NCBI GenBank assembly: GCA_002280725.1
Contig: NCEM01000010.1
Coordinates: forward strand, 1 to 64,000
DNA: 64,000 nt
Direction of reading: 5' to 3'
Source: Alphaproteobacteria bacterium 32-64-14
GTDB lineage: Bacteria > Pseudomonadota > Alphaproteobacteria > Caulobacterales > Hyphomonadaceae
A model generated the notes under the pieces. That model made no database searches. It was not told the origin of the DNA and saw nothing but the letters and a program-made list of their open reading frames with translations. How positions within the stretch are numbered: position 1 is the first letter of the stretch; every line of letters starts with the position of its first letter. The position numbers and the translations under genes were made by a program. Below, piece after piece: positions 29,750-37,947 of the stretch.

Positions 29750-30814
29750 ATGAAGCGCGGAATCGGTCGCCTGACGGGCGTTGTTGGCGCGGCGCTGCTC
29801 GCCATGGCGGGTTGCGCCACGAGCGGGGAGCCGCAGCAGATCGCCAGCGCCGAGACGGCGGCGAGCGTGGCGCGGGGGCTCGATTGCTCGTTCCTGACCG
29901 AAGCCGATGCCGCCGCCAGTGCGGGCGTGCCCAACGTGGCGCATGATGGCGTGCGCCTCGATCCCCAGCCGCCGCCTTCGACCGATCCGAATGACGCGAT
30001 CGCCCAGCGGGCCAACATTCCACGCTCGGCCCAGCCGCCACTGACGCCGAGCCAGACACGCATCCTGATGTGCGGGTATGAGCTGGACGCGGCGAATGCG
30101 CGGATGCCGTTCGCGTTGTTCGTGCCCGACAATTATGATCCCGCGAAAAAGTGGCCGCTGATCGTGGACCTGCATGGCGCGGGCGTGACGCCGCTGCAGC
30201 AGATCCTGTTCGATGGCACGACGGATTTCGCCCAGCGCGATGGCTATATCGTTCTCGCGCCGATGGGGTTCTCGACATTTGGCGGCTGGGGGCCGCCGCG
30301 CGGAACGCCAGTTCTGGTCGAGACGGCGGACATCAATCCGGCGACCGGCGAGAAATGGGCGACGAATGCGTTGTCTGAACACGATGCGCTGACGGTGCTT
30401 GGCATGGTGCGCGACAAATTCAACGTCGATCCAGATCGCATCTACCTGATGGGTCATTCGATGGGTGGGTTCGGGACGTTCTTCCTGGGCGCCAAGCACA
30501 ACTCGCTGTGGGCCGGCATCGCGCCGATTGCGGGCGGGGGTGTGGGACCGAATGCGCCGGCGGAGGCGCTGAAGGGCGTGCCCGTGCTGGTGATGCATGG
30601 GGCGGAGGACAATGTGGTGCGCAAGGAAAGCTCGCGTGCCTCCGTGCGGGCGCTGCAGGCGGTTGGCGCGCAGCACATCTATCTGGAGTTTCCGGGGCTG
30701 GAGCACGAGTTCTTCATCCGGCGTGGACGCGAGAACCTCGAGAAAGTGTTCCACTTCTTCAACCTCGTCTCGCGGAAGACGAATGTGGGACCGATACCGC
30801 AGCCTGCGCCGTGA
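29750..30814 (+). CDS. exported alpha/beta hydrolase (esterase, depolymerase-like)
   Basis: A 354-residue lipoprotein: signal MKRGIGRLTGVVGAALLAMAG then Cys. The alpha/beta fold has LIVDLHGAGVTP (oxyanion strand), the nucleophile elbow GHSMGGFG with its serine at about residue 245, PVLVMHGAEDNVV carrying the acid, and GLEHEF with the His. It resembles PHB-depolymerase/feruloyl esterase-like periplasmic hydrolases. The substrate is not readable. The upstream 281 bases hold no gene. Confidence 0.9.
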   Translation: MKRGIGRLTGVVGAALLAMAGCATSGEPQQIASAETAASVARGLDCSFLTEADAAASAGVPNVAHDGVRLDPQPPPSTDPNDAIAQRANIPRSAQPPLTPSQTRILMCGYELDAANARMPFALFVPDNYDPAKKWPLIVDLHGAGVTPLQQILFDGTTDFAQRDGYIVLAPMGFSTFGGWGPPRGTPVLVETADINPATGEKWATNALSEHDALTVLGMVRDKFNVDPDRIYLMGHSMGGFGTFFLGAKHNSLWAGIAPIAGGGVGPNAPAEALKGVPVLVMHGAEDNVVRKESSRASVRALQAVGAQHIYLEFPGLEHEFFIRRGRENLEKVFHFFNLVSRKTNVGPIPQPAP

Positions 30815-30863
30815 CGTTGCCGGCGCCAGCCGTTATCGTGTGCGCAGTTCTCCAGGAGTTTCC

Positions 30864-31154
30864 ATGGCCGATCCGTTCGATGATGCCTTCTACATGCGCG
30901 CGGATGCGCACATCACGCTGTCCAACGAGCAGGTCGATGACGCGGCGCCCGAGATGGTGAACGCATCGATGATGTTTGCCTCGGCGCGGTTCTGCGCGTG
31001 GTTGTCGGCGGGCGGGTTCAAGACCGGCGAGGCGATGGCGGCCAAGCACGGCGAGACGATCGAGTATTTCGTGGCTGGATTTCGCCAGATGCTCGAAGGA
31101 AACATGGATGCCTACATCGCGAACTTCGACACCTACGTGAGGCCGAAGGAGTAG
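30864..31154 (+). CDS. DUF3144 family protein
   Basis: A 96-residue soluble protein starting at ATG 30864 after CAGGAG. The segment APEMVNASMMFASARFCAWL and then HGETIEYFVAGFRQMLEGNM fit DUF3144, a family of unknown function. It lies 49 bases upstream of the dehydrogenase gene on the same strand. Confidence 0.88.
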   Translation: MADPFDDAFYMRADAHITLSNEQVDDAAPEMVNASMMFASARFCAWLSAGGFKTGEAMAAKHGETIEYFVAGFRQMLEGNMDAYIANFDTYVRPKE

Positions 31155-31203
31155 GCGCCGGAAACTCGCGCGCGTAGGCTCTCCTGAAAATCGGGAGAAA
31201 CAC

Positions 31204-32082
31204 ATGGCGGGACGTCTCGAAGGCAAGGTTGCGGTGATCACCGGCGCGGCGAGCGGAATCGGCCGCGCCACGGTCGATCTTTTCGTTGCGGAAGGCGCGT
31301 GCGTGATTGCCGCCGACCTGCAGGAAGACAAGGGCGCGCAGATCGAGCACGAGCACAAGGGCAAGGCGCGCTTTGTCCGCTGTGACGTCATGCAGGAAGA
31401 CGAGATCGCGGCTGCGGTGAACGCGGCGAAATCAGAATTCGGCAAGCTCGACATCCTGTTCAACAATGCCGGTACGGGCGGCGCGCGCGACATGGCGGAT
31501 GCCGTGACGGCCGAAAGCTTCGACAGCGTGATGCACCTGCATATCCGCGCGGCGCTGTTCGGCATGAAGAACGCGGTTCCGATCATGCGCGGGCAGGGCG
31601 GCGGTTCGATCATCTCGACGGCGTCGATTGCCGGGCTGCGCACGGGGTATGGGCCGCTGCTGTATTCGATCGCGAAGGCGGGCGTGGTGCACATGACGCA
31701 CGCAGCGGCGGCGCAGCTGAGCCCGGAAAATATCCGCGTGAACTGCATCTGCCCGGGCATGATCGCCACCAACATCTTTGCGTCGGCCATGGGTCTGCCA
31801 CGCCAGTACGCCGAAACGCGCATTGATGCGTTGGCGGAGGCGAGCAAGCACACGCAGCCCATACCGCGCGGTGGACGCGGGTCCGACATTGCGGAGGCTG
31901 CGCTCTATCTCGGTTCCGATGGATCGGGCTTCGTGACGGGGCATGCGCTGGTGGTGGACGGCGGCATCACGCTGGGGCCGAATGATGCGGCGCGCATGGC
32001 CACGTTCGGGCCTGTGTTCGGCGCGCTGGGCGCGGATGCGGAAACGATTGCGGCGCTTTTCAATCCACCGAAACCCGGCTGA
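31204..32082 (+). CDS. SDR family NAD(P)-dependent oxidoreductase
   Basis: A 292-residue classical short-chain dehydrogenase. Rossmann loop TGAASGIGRA (residues 14-23), NNAG at about 90, catalytic Ser in IISTASIAGL and YSIAKAG with Tyr and Lys. The end GGITLGPND is typical. An acidic residue after the second strand (ADLQ) suggests NAD preference. Substrate not readable. The 20-residue C-terminal tail past the usual end is extra. Confidence 0.92.
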   Translation: MAGRLEGKVAVITGAASGIGRATVDLFVAEGACVIAADLQEDKGAQIEHEHKGKARFVRCDVMQEDEIAAAVNAAKSEFGKLDILFNNAGTGGARDMADAVTAESFDSVMHLHIRAALFGMKNAVPIMRGQGGGSIISTASIAGLRTGYGPLLYSIAKAGVVHMTHAAAAQLSPENIRVNCICPGMIATNIFASAMGLPRQYAETRIDALAEASKHTQPIPRGGRGSDIAEAALYLGSDGSGFVTGHALVVDGGITLGPNDAARMATFGPVFGALGADAETIAALFNPPKPG

Positions 32083-32147
32083 GGCGTCACGGAAATGCCA
32101 TCGCGGCGCGGGTTGTCCCATCCGCGCAAAGGCGCCATTTCAGGGTT

Positions 32148-32606
32148 ATGGCTCTGGATTTCTTCAAGCGGCTGATGGGGGCGACTGCGCCTGCCGAGCT
32201 TCACGACAGTGACGCACGCACGGCTGTTGCGGCGGTGCTGGTAATGGCCGCGCGCGCGGATGGAGATTATGGCCTGGGCGAACAGGCCGTAGTGGATCAT
32301 GTGCTTGGCACACGTTTCGGGCTTGATGCGGCGGGCGCAGAGGCGCTGCGCCAGCAGGGCGAGGATGCCGAGCTGGAATCCATCGACATCTACCAGTTCA
32401 CCAAGGCGATCCGCACGGCCATCGCCATAGAGGATCGCGTGGCCATTGTGGAGGCGTTGTGGGCTGTCGTGCTTGCAGACGGCGCGCGCGATCCGCACGA
32501 GGACTCACTGATGCGCCAATTGGTGGACCGGCTGGGCCTGTCACCGATGGATTCAGCGCTGGCCCGCCAGCGCGTGCAGGGCGGCGGTAGTGTAAGCGGG
32601 ATGTAA
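32148..32606 (+). CDS. TerB family protein
   Basis: A 152-residue all-helical protein of the TerB/DjlA-like superfamily. The hallmark pairs of acidic helices are seen: VLVMAARADGDYGLGEQAVV and EALWAVVLADGARDPHEDSL, both with the ADG motif. Metal binding is known for the family; a tellurite link is not implied here because no ter cluster is present. Ends convergently with the serine hydrolase gene. Confidence 0.9.
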   Translation: MALDFFKRLMGATAPAELHDSDARTAVAAVLVMAARADGDYGLGEQAVVDHVLGTRFGLDAAGAEALRQQGEDAELESIDIYQFTKAIRTAIAIEDRVAIVEALWAVVLADGARDPHEDSLMRQLVDRLGLSPMDSALARQRVQGGGSVSGM

Positions 32607-32624
32607 GTAGCCTGCGCGCTAAAG

Positions 32625-33842
32625 TTATTCGCCGCTGGCGGTGACGGGCGTGGCGCCGGCCTGCAGGATCTCATCCATGCGGAACCAGTCGGTCTTCGGC
32701 AGGCCGAGCTGATAGTCGAGCCAGGCGGGCACGATCTTGCCGGCGCGCGAGCCGCGCGAGTTCGACAACACGACGATGCCTGTCTTGCTGTCCGGCAGCC
32801 AGGCGATCTGCGCGATGTAACCTTCCACGCTGCCCGAATGCGTCATCAGCTTGTGGCCGGCATACTGATAGATGCGCCAGCCAAGTGCGTACGATGTCGA
32901 GGTCACCGGCGTTTTCAGCGAGCGCTGGCGCGCGGATTCCGGCGGCGTGTCGATGCGGCCGCGGTGCGCGTCGGCGAGAACCGCCTGCGGCAGCACGTCG
33001 GGCCTGCCGCCCATCTGCGCGATCAGCCATTTCGACATGTCGGTGATCGAGGCGTTCATGCCGCCGGCTGCGGGCACCTTGTAATAGTAGTCCGTGACCG
33101 GCGTTGAGACCCAGCCGAGTCCTGCGCGCCTGTGCGGGCGGGCCCAGTTGCCGGTTGCGACCAGCGCCTTCTGGCCGAGCGAGGCGGTGGTCATGCCGAG
33201 CGGTTCGAGGATGCGGCTCTCAAGCTCCTGTGCATAGGAGCGGCCTGTCGATTTCTCGATCGCGGAGGCGATGATGTTGAACGTGGTGTTCTGGTAAGTG
33301 AAGCACGCGCCGGGTTTGCACGTCTGCTTCACAGAGCCATACTTGGCTAGAATGTCCTGCGGCGCTGTGCCGGATTCGAGCAGGTTGTCGTAGGCATAGG
33401 GCGGAAGGCCGGTGCTGTGGGTCAGCACGTTTTCGAGCGTGACGGCCTGTGTGTCCTTCGCGCTCTTCAGCTTGAACTGCGGGGCGTAGGTGATAGCGCG
33501 GGCCTGCAGGTCGAGCTTGCCTTCGGATTGCTCGAGCGCGGCGAGCGTGCCGGCGAAGCCCTTCGACAGTGACGCGAGGCGGAAGACGGTGTCGGGCGTG
33601 ACGGGCTGGTTGCCGCCGGCTTCGCGCACGCCATAGGTGCGCATCAGCACGATCTTGTCTTCCTTCACCACAGCGACGGCGAGGCCGACGAAGTCAGGCG
33701 CGGTGGCGGCGTAGTCGAGCTCTTTCGCGAAATCGACCAGCGCCTGGTACTCGCGCGTGGCCTGTGCGCGCGCGGGAGCGGGCAGCGAAAGCGGGGCCGC
33801 CAGGGACAGGACGAGCGCAAACAAGGCCGAGCGACGTTTCAA
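32625..33842 (-). CDS. serine hydrolase, beta-lactamase/penicillin-binding (class C-like)
   Basis: A 405-residue exported enzyme. The active-site Ser-x-x-Lys is SLSK in VFRLASLSKGFAG, and the Tyr-x-Asn is in FTYQNTTFN. The C-terminal HSGSVEGYIAQ segment fits the third motif. Such proteins are peptidases, esterases or lactamases. TTG 33842 gives KRRSALFALVL as a signal peptide start with a GGGGGG element upstream; a TTG further up at 33881 is possible. It lies convergent to the TerB gene. Confidence 0.88.
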   Translation of the reverse strand: MKRRSALFALVLSLAAPLSLPAPARAQATREYQALVDFAKELDYAATAPDFVGLAVAVVKEDKIVLMRTYGVREAGGNQPVTPDTVFRLASLSKGFAGTLAALEQSEGKLDLQARAITYAPQFKLKSAKDTQAVTLENVLTHSTGLPPYAYDNLLESGTAPQDILAKYGSVKQTCKPGACFTYQNTTFNIIASAIEKSTGRSYAQELESRILEPLGMTTASLGQKALVATGNWARPHRRAGLGWVSTPVTDYYYKVPAAGGMNASITDMSKWLIAQMGGRPDVLPQAVLADAHRGRIDTPPESARQRSLKTPVTSTSYALGWRIYQYAGHKLMTHSGSVEGYIAQIAWLPDSKTGIVVLSNSRGSRAGKIVPAWLDYQLGLPKTDWFRMDEILQAGATPVTASGE

Positions 33843-34049
33843 CCAAACCCCCCGAACTGGGTGGATCACGGAGGGTGGCAAATCACCACCGGACTCCCCG
33901 ATCCTTCGCGAAACAGGTTAACGGCGAACTAGGCGGGATTTTGTCAGGTTGCGGGCTGACTGGCGAGTGACTGCCGAACGTCCACGGGCACTTTTCCGAG
34001 ACGGTTCTGGCCCTGCGCGCGGGCGGGATCCAACGGCAGGCATCTGGCC

Positions 34050-34628
34050 CTACCGGTTGGCGCCGGGAACCCAGAGCACGTCGGATGCGCCATTGTCGTT
34101 GCAGCGGCGGGCAGCGACGAACAGGAAATCCGACAGGCGGTTGGCATAGGCCAGCGCCGGCCCCGAAACGATCTCGCCGGGCGTGGCGGCGAGTTGGGCC
34201 ACCAGACGCTCGGCGCGGCGGGAGATGGTGCGCGCGACGTGCAGGTAGGCGGCGGCGGCCGACCCGCCGGGCAGGATGAAGCTGGTGAGCGCCGGGATCG
34301 CGGCGTTCATCGCGTCAATCTCGGTTTCGAGCCGGGTGACCTGGGCTTCCACGATGCGGAGCGGCGTCCAGCCGAGCGGCTTCTCGCGCTCGGGGGTTGC
34401 GAGGTCGGCGCCGAGGTCAAACAGGTCGTTCTGGATGCGGCCAAGCGCGGCGCTGAGGTCGGGATCGCTGGCGGTGTGGAGGCGGGCGACGCCGATGGCC
34501 GAGTTCGTTTCGTCCACCGCGCCATAGCTCTCGACGCGGAGGCTCCACTTCTCGACGCGCTCGCCGGTGGCGAGGCCCGTCGTGCCGTCATCGCCTGTGC
34601 GCGTGTAGATCTTGTTGAGAACGACCAT
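34050..34628 (-). CDS. cob(I)yrinic acid a,c-diamide adenosyltransferase (PduO type)
   Basis: A 192-residue enzyme that adds the adenosyl group to cob(I)alamin, giving the coenzyme for mutases. The ATP-binding opening KIYTRTGDDGTTGLATG and the end helix NRLSDFLFVAARRCN are hallmarks. Start ATG 34628; a GTG five codons up is possible. The B12 product would serve ethylmalonyl-CoA and methylmalonyl-CoA mutases, which fits Mcd in this window. A hypothetical gene lies upstream, then the HIG1-like gene. Confidence 0.95.
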   Translation of the reverse strand: MVVLNKIYTRTGDDGTTGLATGERVEKWSLRVESYGAVDETNSAIGVARLHTASDPDLSAALGRIQNDLFDLGADLATPEREKPLGWTPLRIVEAQVTRLETEIDAMNAAIPALTSFILPGGSAAAAYLHVARTISRRAERLVAQLAATPGEIVSGPALAYANRLSDFLFVAARRCNDNGASDVLWVPGANR

Positions 34629-34675
34629 GTCGCTAGTTCGCACCGCCCAGCATGAGGGTCAATGCGCGCCCGGAA

Positions 34676-35074
34676 TCAGGCGTAGGCCTCGAAACGGCCC
34701 GTGATCGGCGCGGCCAGCACGTCGAGCGACGGGCGCGGGGCGCGCAGGAACGGGATGCGAGGCGTTGCCTTGCCAGAGACCGGCGGCAGGAACTGCCAGC
34801 CGCGCAGGCGCGGGGCGCATGCGAGAACCGGGTCCACCGCGCCGTCTGCGCCCGTGATCGTCAGGCAGCATTGGCCGTCCAGCGTGCGGACGATGTCAGC
34901 TTCCAGCGTGGGGTTCACGCGCTTGATGCGGTTGTTGATGGCTTCAATGGCCCATTCGGCGTCGGCTTCGCCGCGCGAGAGGGCTTCGAGCGCGTTGGAG
35001 ATGCCTTCGGCCTCGGCGGCGAACCACGTCCAGAAGCGCCTGGGGCTGGAATCGAAATCGCGCTTTCCGAACAT
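34676..35074 (-). CDS. hypothetical protein, helical
   Basis: A 132-residue protein from ATG 35074 (MFGKRDFDSSPRRFWTWFAA) after a GGGAG site; the earlier ATG at 35158 has codons that do not look coding. The centre, ALEALSRGEADAEWAIEAIN, is helical; the C-terminal half is Pro/Arg-rich. It lies between the adenosyltransferase and the HIG1-like gene on the same strand. No family recognised. Confidence 0.7.
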   Translation of the reverse strand: MFGKRDFDSSPRRFWTWFAAEAEGISNALEALSRGEADAEWAIEAINNRIKRVNPTLEADIVRTLDGQCCLTITGADGAVDPVLACAPRLRGWQFLPPVSGKATPRIPFLRAPRPSLDVLAAPITGRFEAYA

Positions 35075-35222
35075 CTGTATTCTCCCACCGCGGATCCGAC
35101 CCGTTGATCCTGTCATGGACAGTTTCAGGTCTGGATAATCGGATGAGTCGAATTTCATCGATCCTGCCCGAACGCAGGATGAACGCCGCAAAAAACGCGC
35201 GGTTCCGGTGCGTGGAGATTGC

Positions 35223-35426
35223 CTAGCGGAAAGCTCCGGCGGCGAAGCCGAGGGCGCACAGCATGATGATGGCGATGAACTGGACCAGCACGCGCAGGCG
35301 CATCAGCTTGTTTGACCGCGAGCGGGCCTGACCATCCGTGCGGACGAGGTTCACGATCCCGAAGGCGAGAACCACGAACACCGCGCCGATGGCGACGTAG
35401 ACGCCGTATACAAGCCAAGTTTCCAT
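35223..35426 (-). CDS. twin transmembrane helix protein (HIG1-like)
   Basis: A 67-residue protein with two helices (residues about 6-27 and 45-64) around the conserved loop SNKLMRLRVLVQFIAI. This is the HIG1-type small membrane protein of alphaproteobacteria, which the family links to respiratory supercomplexes. It is typically encoded just before the cobalamin adenosyltransferase and etfBA, and here the order on the minus strand agrees but for extra genes. Confidence 0.88.
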   Translation of the reverse strand: METWLVYGVYVAIGAVFVVLAFGIVNLVRTDGQARSRSNKLMRLRVLVQFIAIIMLCALGFAAGAFR

Positions 35427-35500
35427 GGGGCCAACCTACGCCCGAAACGGCAGTTGCGCCATCGGGCAACAGTGTCGCGACGCAGGGCCTGGCCGCGGGG

Positions 35501-36019
35501 CTAGCGGCTGCCATCCGGGGCGAAGCGTTCGTCGGTCCAGACCAGTTCGTTGAACGACATGGCCGCTCGCAGCTCGGCGACCAAGCGCCGGATGGCGTTC
35601 TCGCCGCATCCGACACGGTATTTCAGGGTCTTCTGGCGGCCCTCGGCGGTTCGCCACGTGATGTCGACCACGGGCGGACCCGGCTGGCAGGAGGGCAGGG
35701 AACTGGCCGTCTGGTCCGGCTTGAGGGTCCAGAACTGGACCTCCTCAAGGGCCGTCTCGGCGCGGGCCCAGGCGGTTTGATCGAGAACGCCCTCCTGGAC
35801 GCCGATCGTCCGCACGAAGCGCTCGCCGTGCATCATGTAGGACCCATCGGGGTGAAGCGTGGTGGCGTAGACAGGGCAGGTGGTCTCGCAGGCGCCTTCG
35901 GCCAGCACGATGACCGCGTCGCCTTCCTGGGCCTTGATAACGCCCTGCTCCGCCGGCGAGCAGGCGCAGGCGAGCGCAGCGAGCGAGCCCGCAAGCAGGA
36001 TGCGGAGACGTCCGATCAT
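35501..36019 (-). CDS. DUF6438-like predicted lipoprotein
   Basis: A 172-residue lipoprotein; signal MIGRLRILLAGSLAALACAC, lipid cysteine near residue 20. The mature start GACETTCPVYATTLHPDGSY matches, from memory, the DUF6438 motif with its two cysteines, and SCQPGPPVVDITW/RVGCGENAI hold further cysteines. Function unknown. The next gene on this strand begins at 36855, past a hairpin. Confidence 0.75.
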   Translation of the reverse strand: MIGRLRILLAGSLAALACACSPAEQGVIKAQEGDAVIVLAEGACETTCPVYATTLHPDGSYMMHGERFVRTIGVQEGVLDQTAWARAETALEEVQFWTLKPDQTASSLPSCQPGPPVVDITWRTAEGRQKTLKYRVGCGENAIRRLVAELRAAMSFNELVWTDERFAPDGSR

Positions 36020-36050
36020 GGCCGGATGTCTAGTGTGCTTCGCAATTGTT

Positions 36051-36076
36051 GGCGAGAGCGGTGATCCGCTCTCGCC
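36051..36076 (-). terminator. stem-loop after the methyltransferase-like gene
   Basis: A perfect 11-bp stem (ggcgagagcgg with ccgctctcgcc) and a four-base loop, 15 bases past the stop of the 36091 gene in its own direction. It lacks a T-run, so it may be a weak or Rho-assisted terminator or an RNA-stability hairpin. Confidence 0.5.
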
Positions 36077-36090
36077 TCCAGCCCCAGAAT

Positions 36091-36855
36091 CTAGGGCTTC
36101 CGGAAGCGGAACAAGAACTGGTCGGTGTGGCGGCGCAGATCGGCGGCGAACGGCGATTTCGTGCGATCGTCCTCCGGGTTCGCGAGGATGTCGCTCTTTT
36201 CGACGTAGACGAGACCCGCCGCCTTGGCTGCCGCCAGCACATGGGCCGGATCGATCCGGTGGAGCGTCTGCGCGGACGTCGCGGCGGGTGTGCCGGCGAC
36301 TGCGGCGTGGTCCATGGCGATGAATTCGCCGCCGGGCTTCAGCACGCGGGCGATTTCGGCAAAGGCGGCTTCAGGATTGCCGAGGCCCTGCGTGTCCTTC
36401 GGCGTGAACCACACTTCGTGGGGGCCGAGGATCCACAACACCTTGTCGACGGAGCCGGTCGTAGCTTCGAGCTTGTCGAAATGGCTCTTGGTGATGACGG
36501 CGTTGGGCAGCTGGCCGCCATCCACGCGCGCCTTGTAGGCGGGATCGCCGTAAGCGAACTCGGGCGGATATTGCACGATCAGCTTGCCCTGCGGTCCGAT
36601 CGCTTTCGAGATCAGGAACGAGAACCAGCCCCGTCCGCCTTCCATCTCGACAACCGTGTCGCCCGGGCGAAGACCGGCGAAGGCCAGGACCTCGGCGGGC
36701 TTGCGGGCCGCGTCGTCCTTGAGATCGTCAACTGGCCGCGCAGGGTCGGCGAGGATGGCGGCATAGTCTGCAGCGGCGAGCGGCGCAGGACCAGACGCGC
36801 AGCCGAACGCCAACAGCATGGCGGCGCCTGCAGCGAGCAGGGTGATGGGTTTCAT
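36091..36855 (-). CDS. exported methyltransferase-like lipoprotein, copy 1
   Basis: A 254-residue protein with lipoprotein signal MKPITLLAAGAAMLLAFGC. The rest is a class I SAM methyltransferase fold: VVEMEGGRGWFS is the degenerate nucleotide loop, DKVLWILGPHEVW the second strand, and LKPGGEFIAMDHAAV motif near the fourth. The cofactor loop is altered (GGRG). Being lipid-anchored is strange because SAM is cytosolic. It is the closest relative of the gene upstream (36892). Confidence 0.85.
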   Translation of the reverse strand: MKPITLLAAGAAMLLAFGCASGPAPLAAADYAAILADPARPVDDLKDDAARKPAEVLAFAGLRPGDTVVEMEGGRGWFSFLISKAIGPQGKLIVQYPPEFAYGDPAYKARVDGGQLPNAVITKSHFDKLEATTGSVDKVLWILGPHEVWFTPKDTQGLGNPEAAFAEIARVLKPGGEFIAMDHAAVAGTPAATSAQTLHRIDPAHVLAAAKAAGLVYVEKSDILANPEDDRTKSPFAADLRRHTDQFLFRFRKP

Positions 36856-36891
36856 GTGTGTCTCCTCCGAGAACGCTTCGTCCGGTGTGTT

Positions 36892-37662
36892 TCAGAGCTT
36901 GCGGTAGCGCAGCAGGAACTGGTCCGTCTTGCCTTGCACGGCTGGGTCGAACACGCCTTTGGAATGATCGTCAGCCGGATTGGCGAGCAGCGCGCTTTCT
37001 TCCTCCAGCACGAAACCGGCGGCGGCGATCATCGGCTTCACGAGGGCCGGATCGATGCGGTGCAGGTCGTTGCCGGAGGTGGCGGGCGTGCCGGGCTTGG
37101 CGACGTGGTCCACGACGATCAGGTAACCACCCGTCTTGAGGACGCGCGCGATATCCTTGAAGGCGCCGGCAGGGTCGCCCATCGGTGCGTTGCCGCACGC
37201 GGCCTTGCACCACATTTCATGCGGGCCCTGGAACCATGTGACGACATCGACCGAGCTGTCGGCGGCATCGAGCTTGTCGAAGGTTGACCATGACACGCGC
37301 ACGTTGGCGAGGCGGTTGTCCTTCAGGCGGGCGTCGAGTGCGTCCTTGTAGAAGCGCTCGAACTCTTTCGGGCTCTGCATCGTGACCTTGCCCGATGATC
37401 CGACGGCGCGGGACAGAAGCTCGGTGTAGTAACCGGAGCCGGCTTCCATCTCGAACACGGTCTTGCCCGGCGCCACGCGCGAGAAGGCGAGCACGTCTGC
37501 GGGCTTGCGGGCGCCATCGCGCTCATAGTCGCCTGACATCCTGCCCGCAGCGGAAATCGTCGTGGAGAAGTCAGCGGCCGACGGCGCGGTCGCACAGCCG
37601 GCGGCGATCATCGCCAGAACTACCGCAAATGCTGCGGAAATGGCCGGGGTGCGAAGCTTCAT
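36892..37662 (-). CDS. exported methyltransferase-like lipoprotein, copy 2
   Basis: A 256-residue paralogue of the downstream gene with start ATG 37662 after GGGAGAGAC. Signal MKLRTPAISAAFAVVLAMIA then GCAT, the lipid cysteine at residue 22. Core features: TVFEMEAGSGYYTELLSRAV (motif I), VVTWFQGPHEMWCKA and LKTGGYLIVVDHVAKPGTP. It shares the spacing of the sister gene throughout, so this is a tandem duplication. The two read in one transcript with 36 bases between. Confidence 0.85.
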   Translation of the reverse strand: MKLRTPAISAAFAVVLAMIAAGCATAPSAADFSTTISAAGRMSGDYERDGARKPADVLAFSRVAPGKTVFEMEAGSGYYTELLSRAVGSSGKVTMQSPKEFERFYKDALDARLKDNRLANVRVSWSTFDKLDAADSSVDVVTWFQGPHEMWCKAACGNAPMGDPAGAFKDIARVLKTGGYLIVVDHVAKPGTPATSGNDLHRIDPALVKPMIAAAGFVLEEESALLANPADDHSKGVFDPAVQGKTDQFLLRYRKL

Positions 37663-37768
37663 CTGTCTCTCCCTGGGAGGCATCCAAGCGCCTTTGCGCG
37701 GGACAATACACGCACTGGTGGCGCGGGCCACGCCCGAGATTTTTTCATCGCTTCGATGAAATCGGGGC

Positions 37769-37810
37769 TTGAAGATAGTTTAATGCTGAAGTATATAGTT
37801 CAACATTAAA
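37769..37810 (+). promoter_or_regulatory. promoter and overlapping dyad operator of the nitroreductase/MarR operon
   Basis: TTGAAG (37769-37774) and TATATA (37792-37797) are 17 bases apart, a near-ideal sigma-70 promoter. The arms tttaatgctgaa (37779-37790) and ttcaacattaaa (37799-37810) are inverted with one mismatch and flank the -10. A repressor bound there would block the promoter. MarR family proteins use such sites; the operon encodes one. A second inverted repeat, ttcatcg/cgatgaa, lies at 37744-37760 in the divergent gap. Confidence 0.72.
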
Positions 37811-37851
37811 CAACATCCGGCGTTAACCGGACCAGCAAGGGAAGAACGAAA

Positions 37852-37947
37852 ATGTGCATTCTGTATGGCCTCTCGACGGTCCTGGTTGTGGCCTGGCTGA
37901 CGACTGCCCTGGCCACTGTCTCGCAGCTTGGCGTCGGAGCAGCGTGA
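37852..37947 (+). CDS. 31-residue single-helix membrane peptide
   Basis: ATG 37852 with a good AGGGAAG ribosome site, 31 codons, one helix (MCILYGLSTVLVVAWLTTAL and on). Its TGA overlaps the nitroreductase ATG in the form TGATG, so the next gene's translation is coupled to it. It is 41 bases past the dyad operator. It may be a real small membrane protein or a leader peptide that controls the downstream start. No relatives recalled. Confidence 0.6.
   Translation: MCILYGLSTVLVVAWLTTALATVSQLGVGAA

Noticed and set aside
36051-36076. strong intrinsic terminator
   Set aside because: The stem is perfect but lacks a T-run, so it is listed only as a weak terminator.
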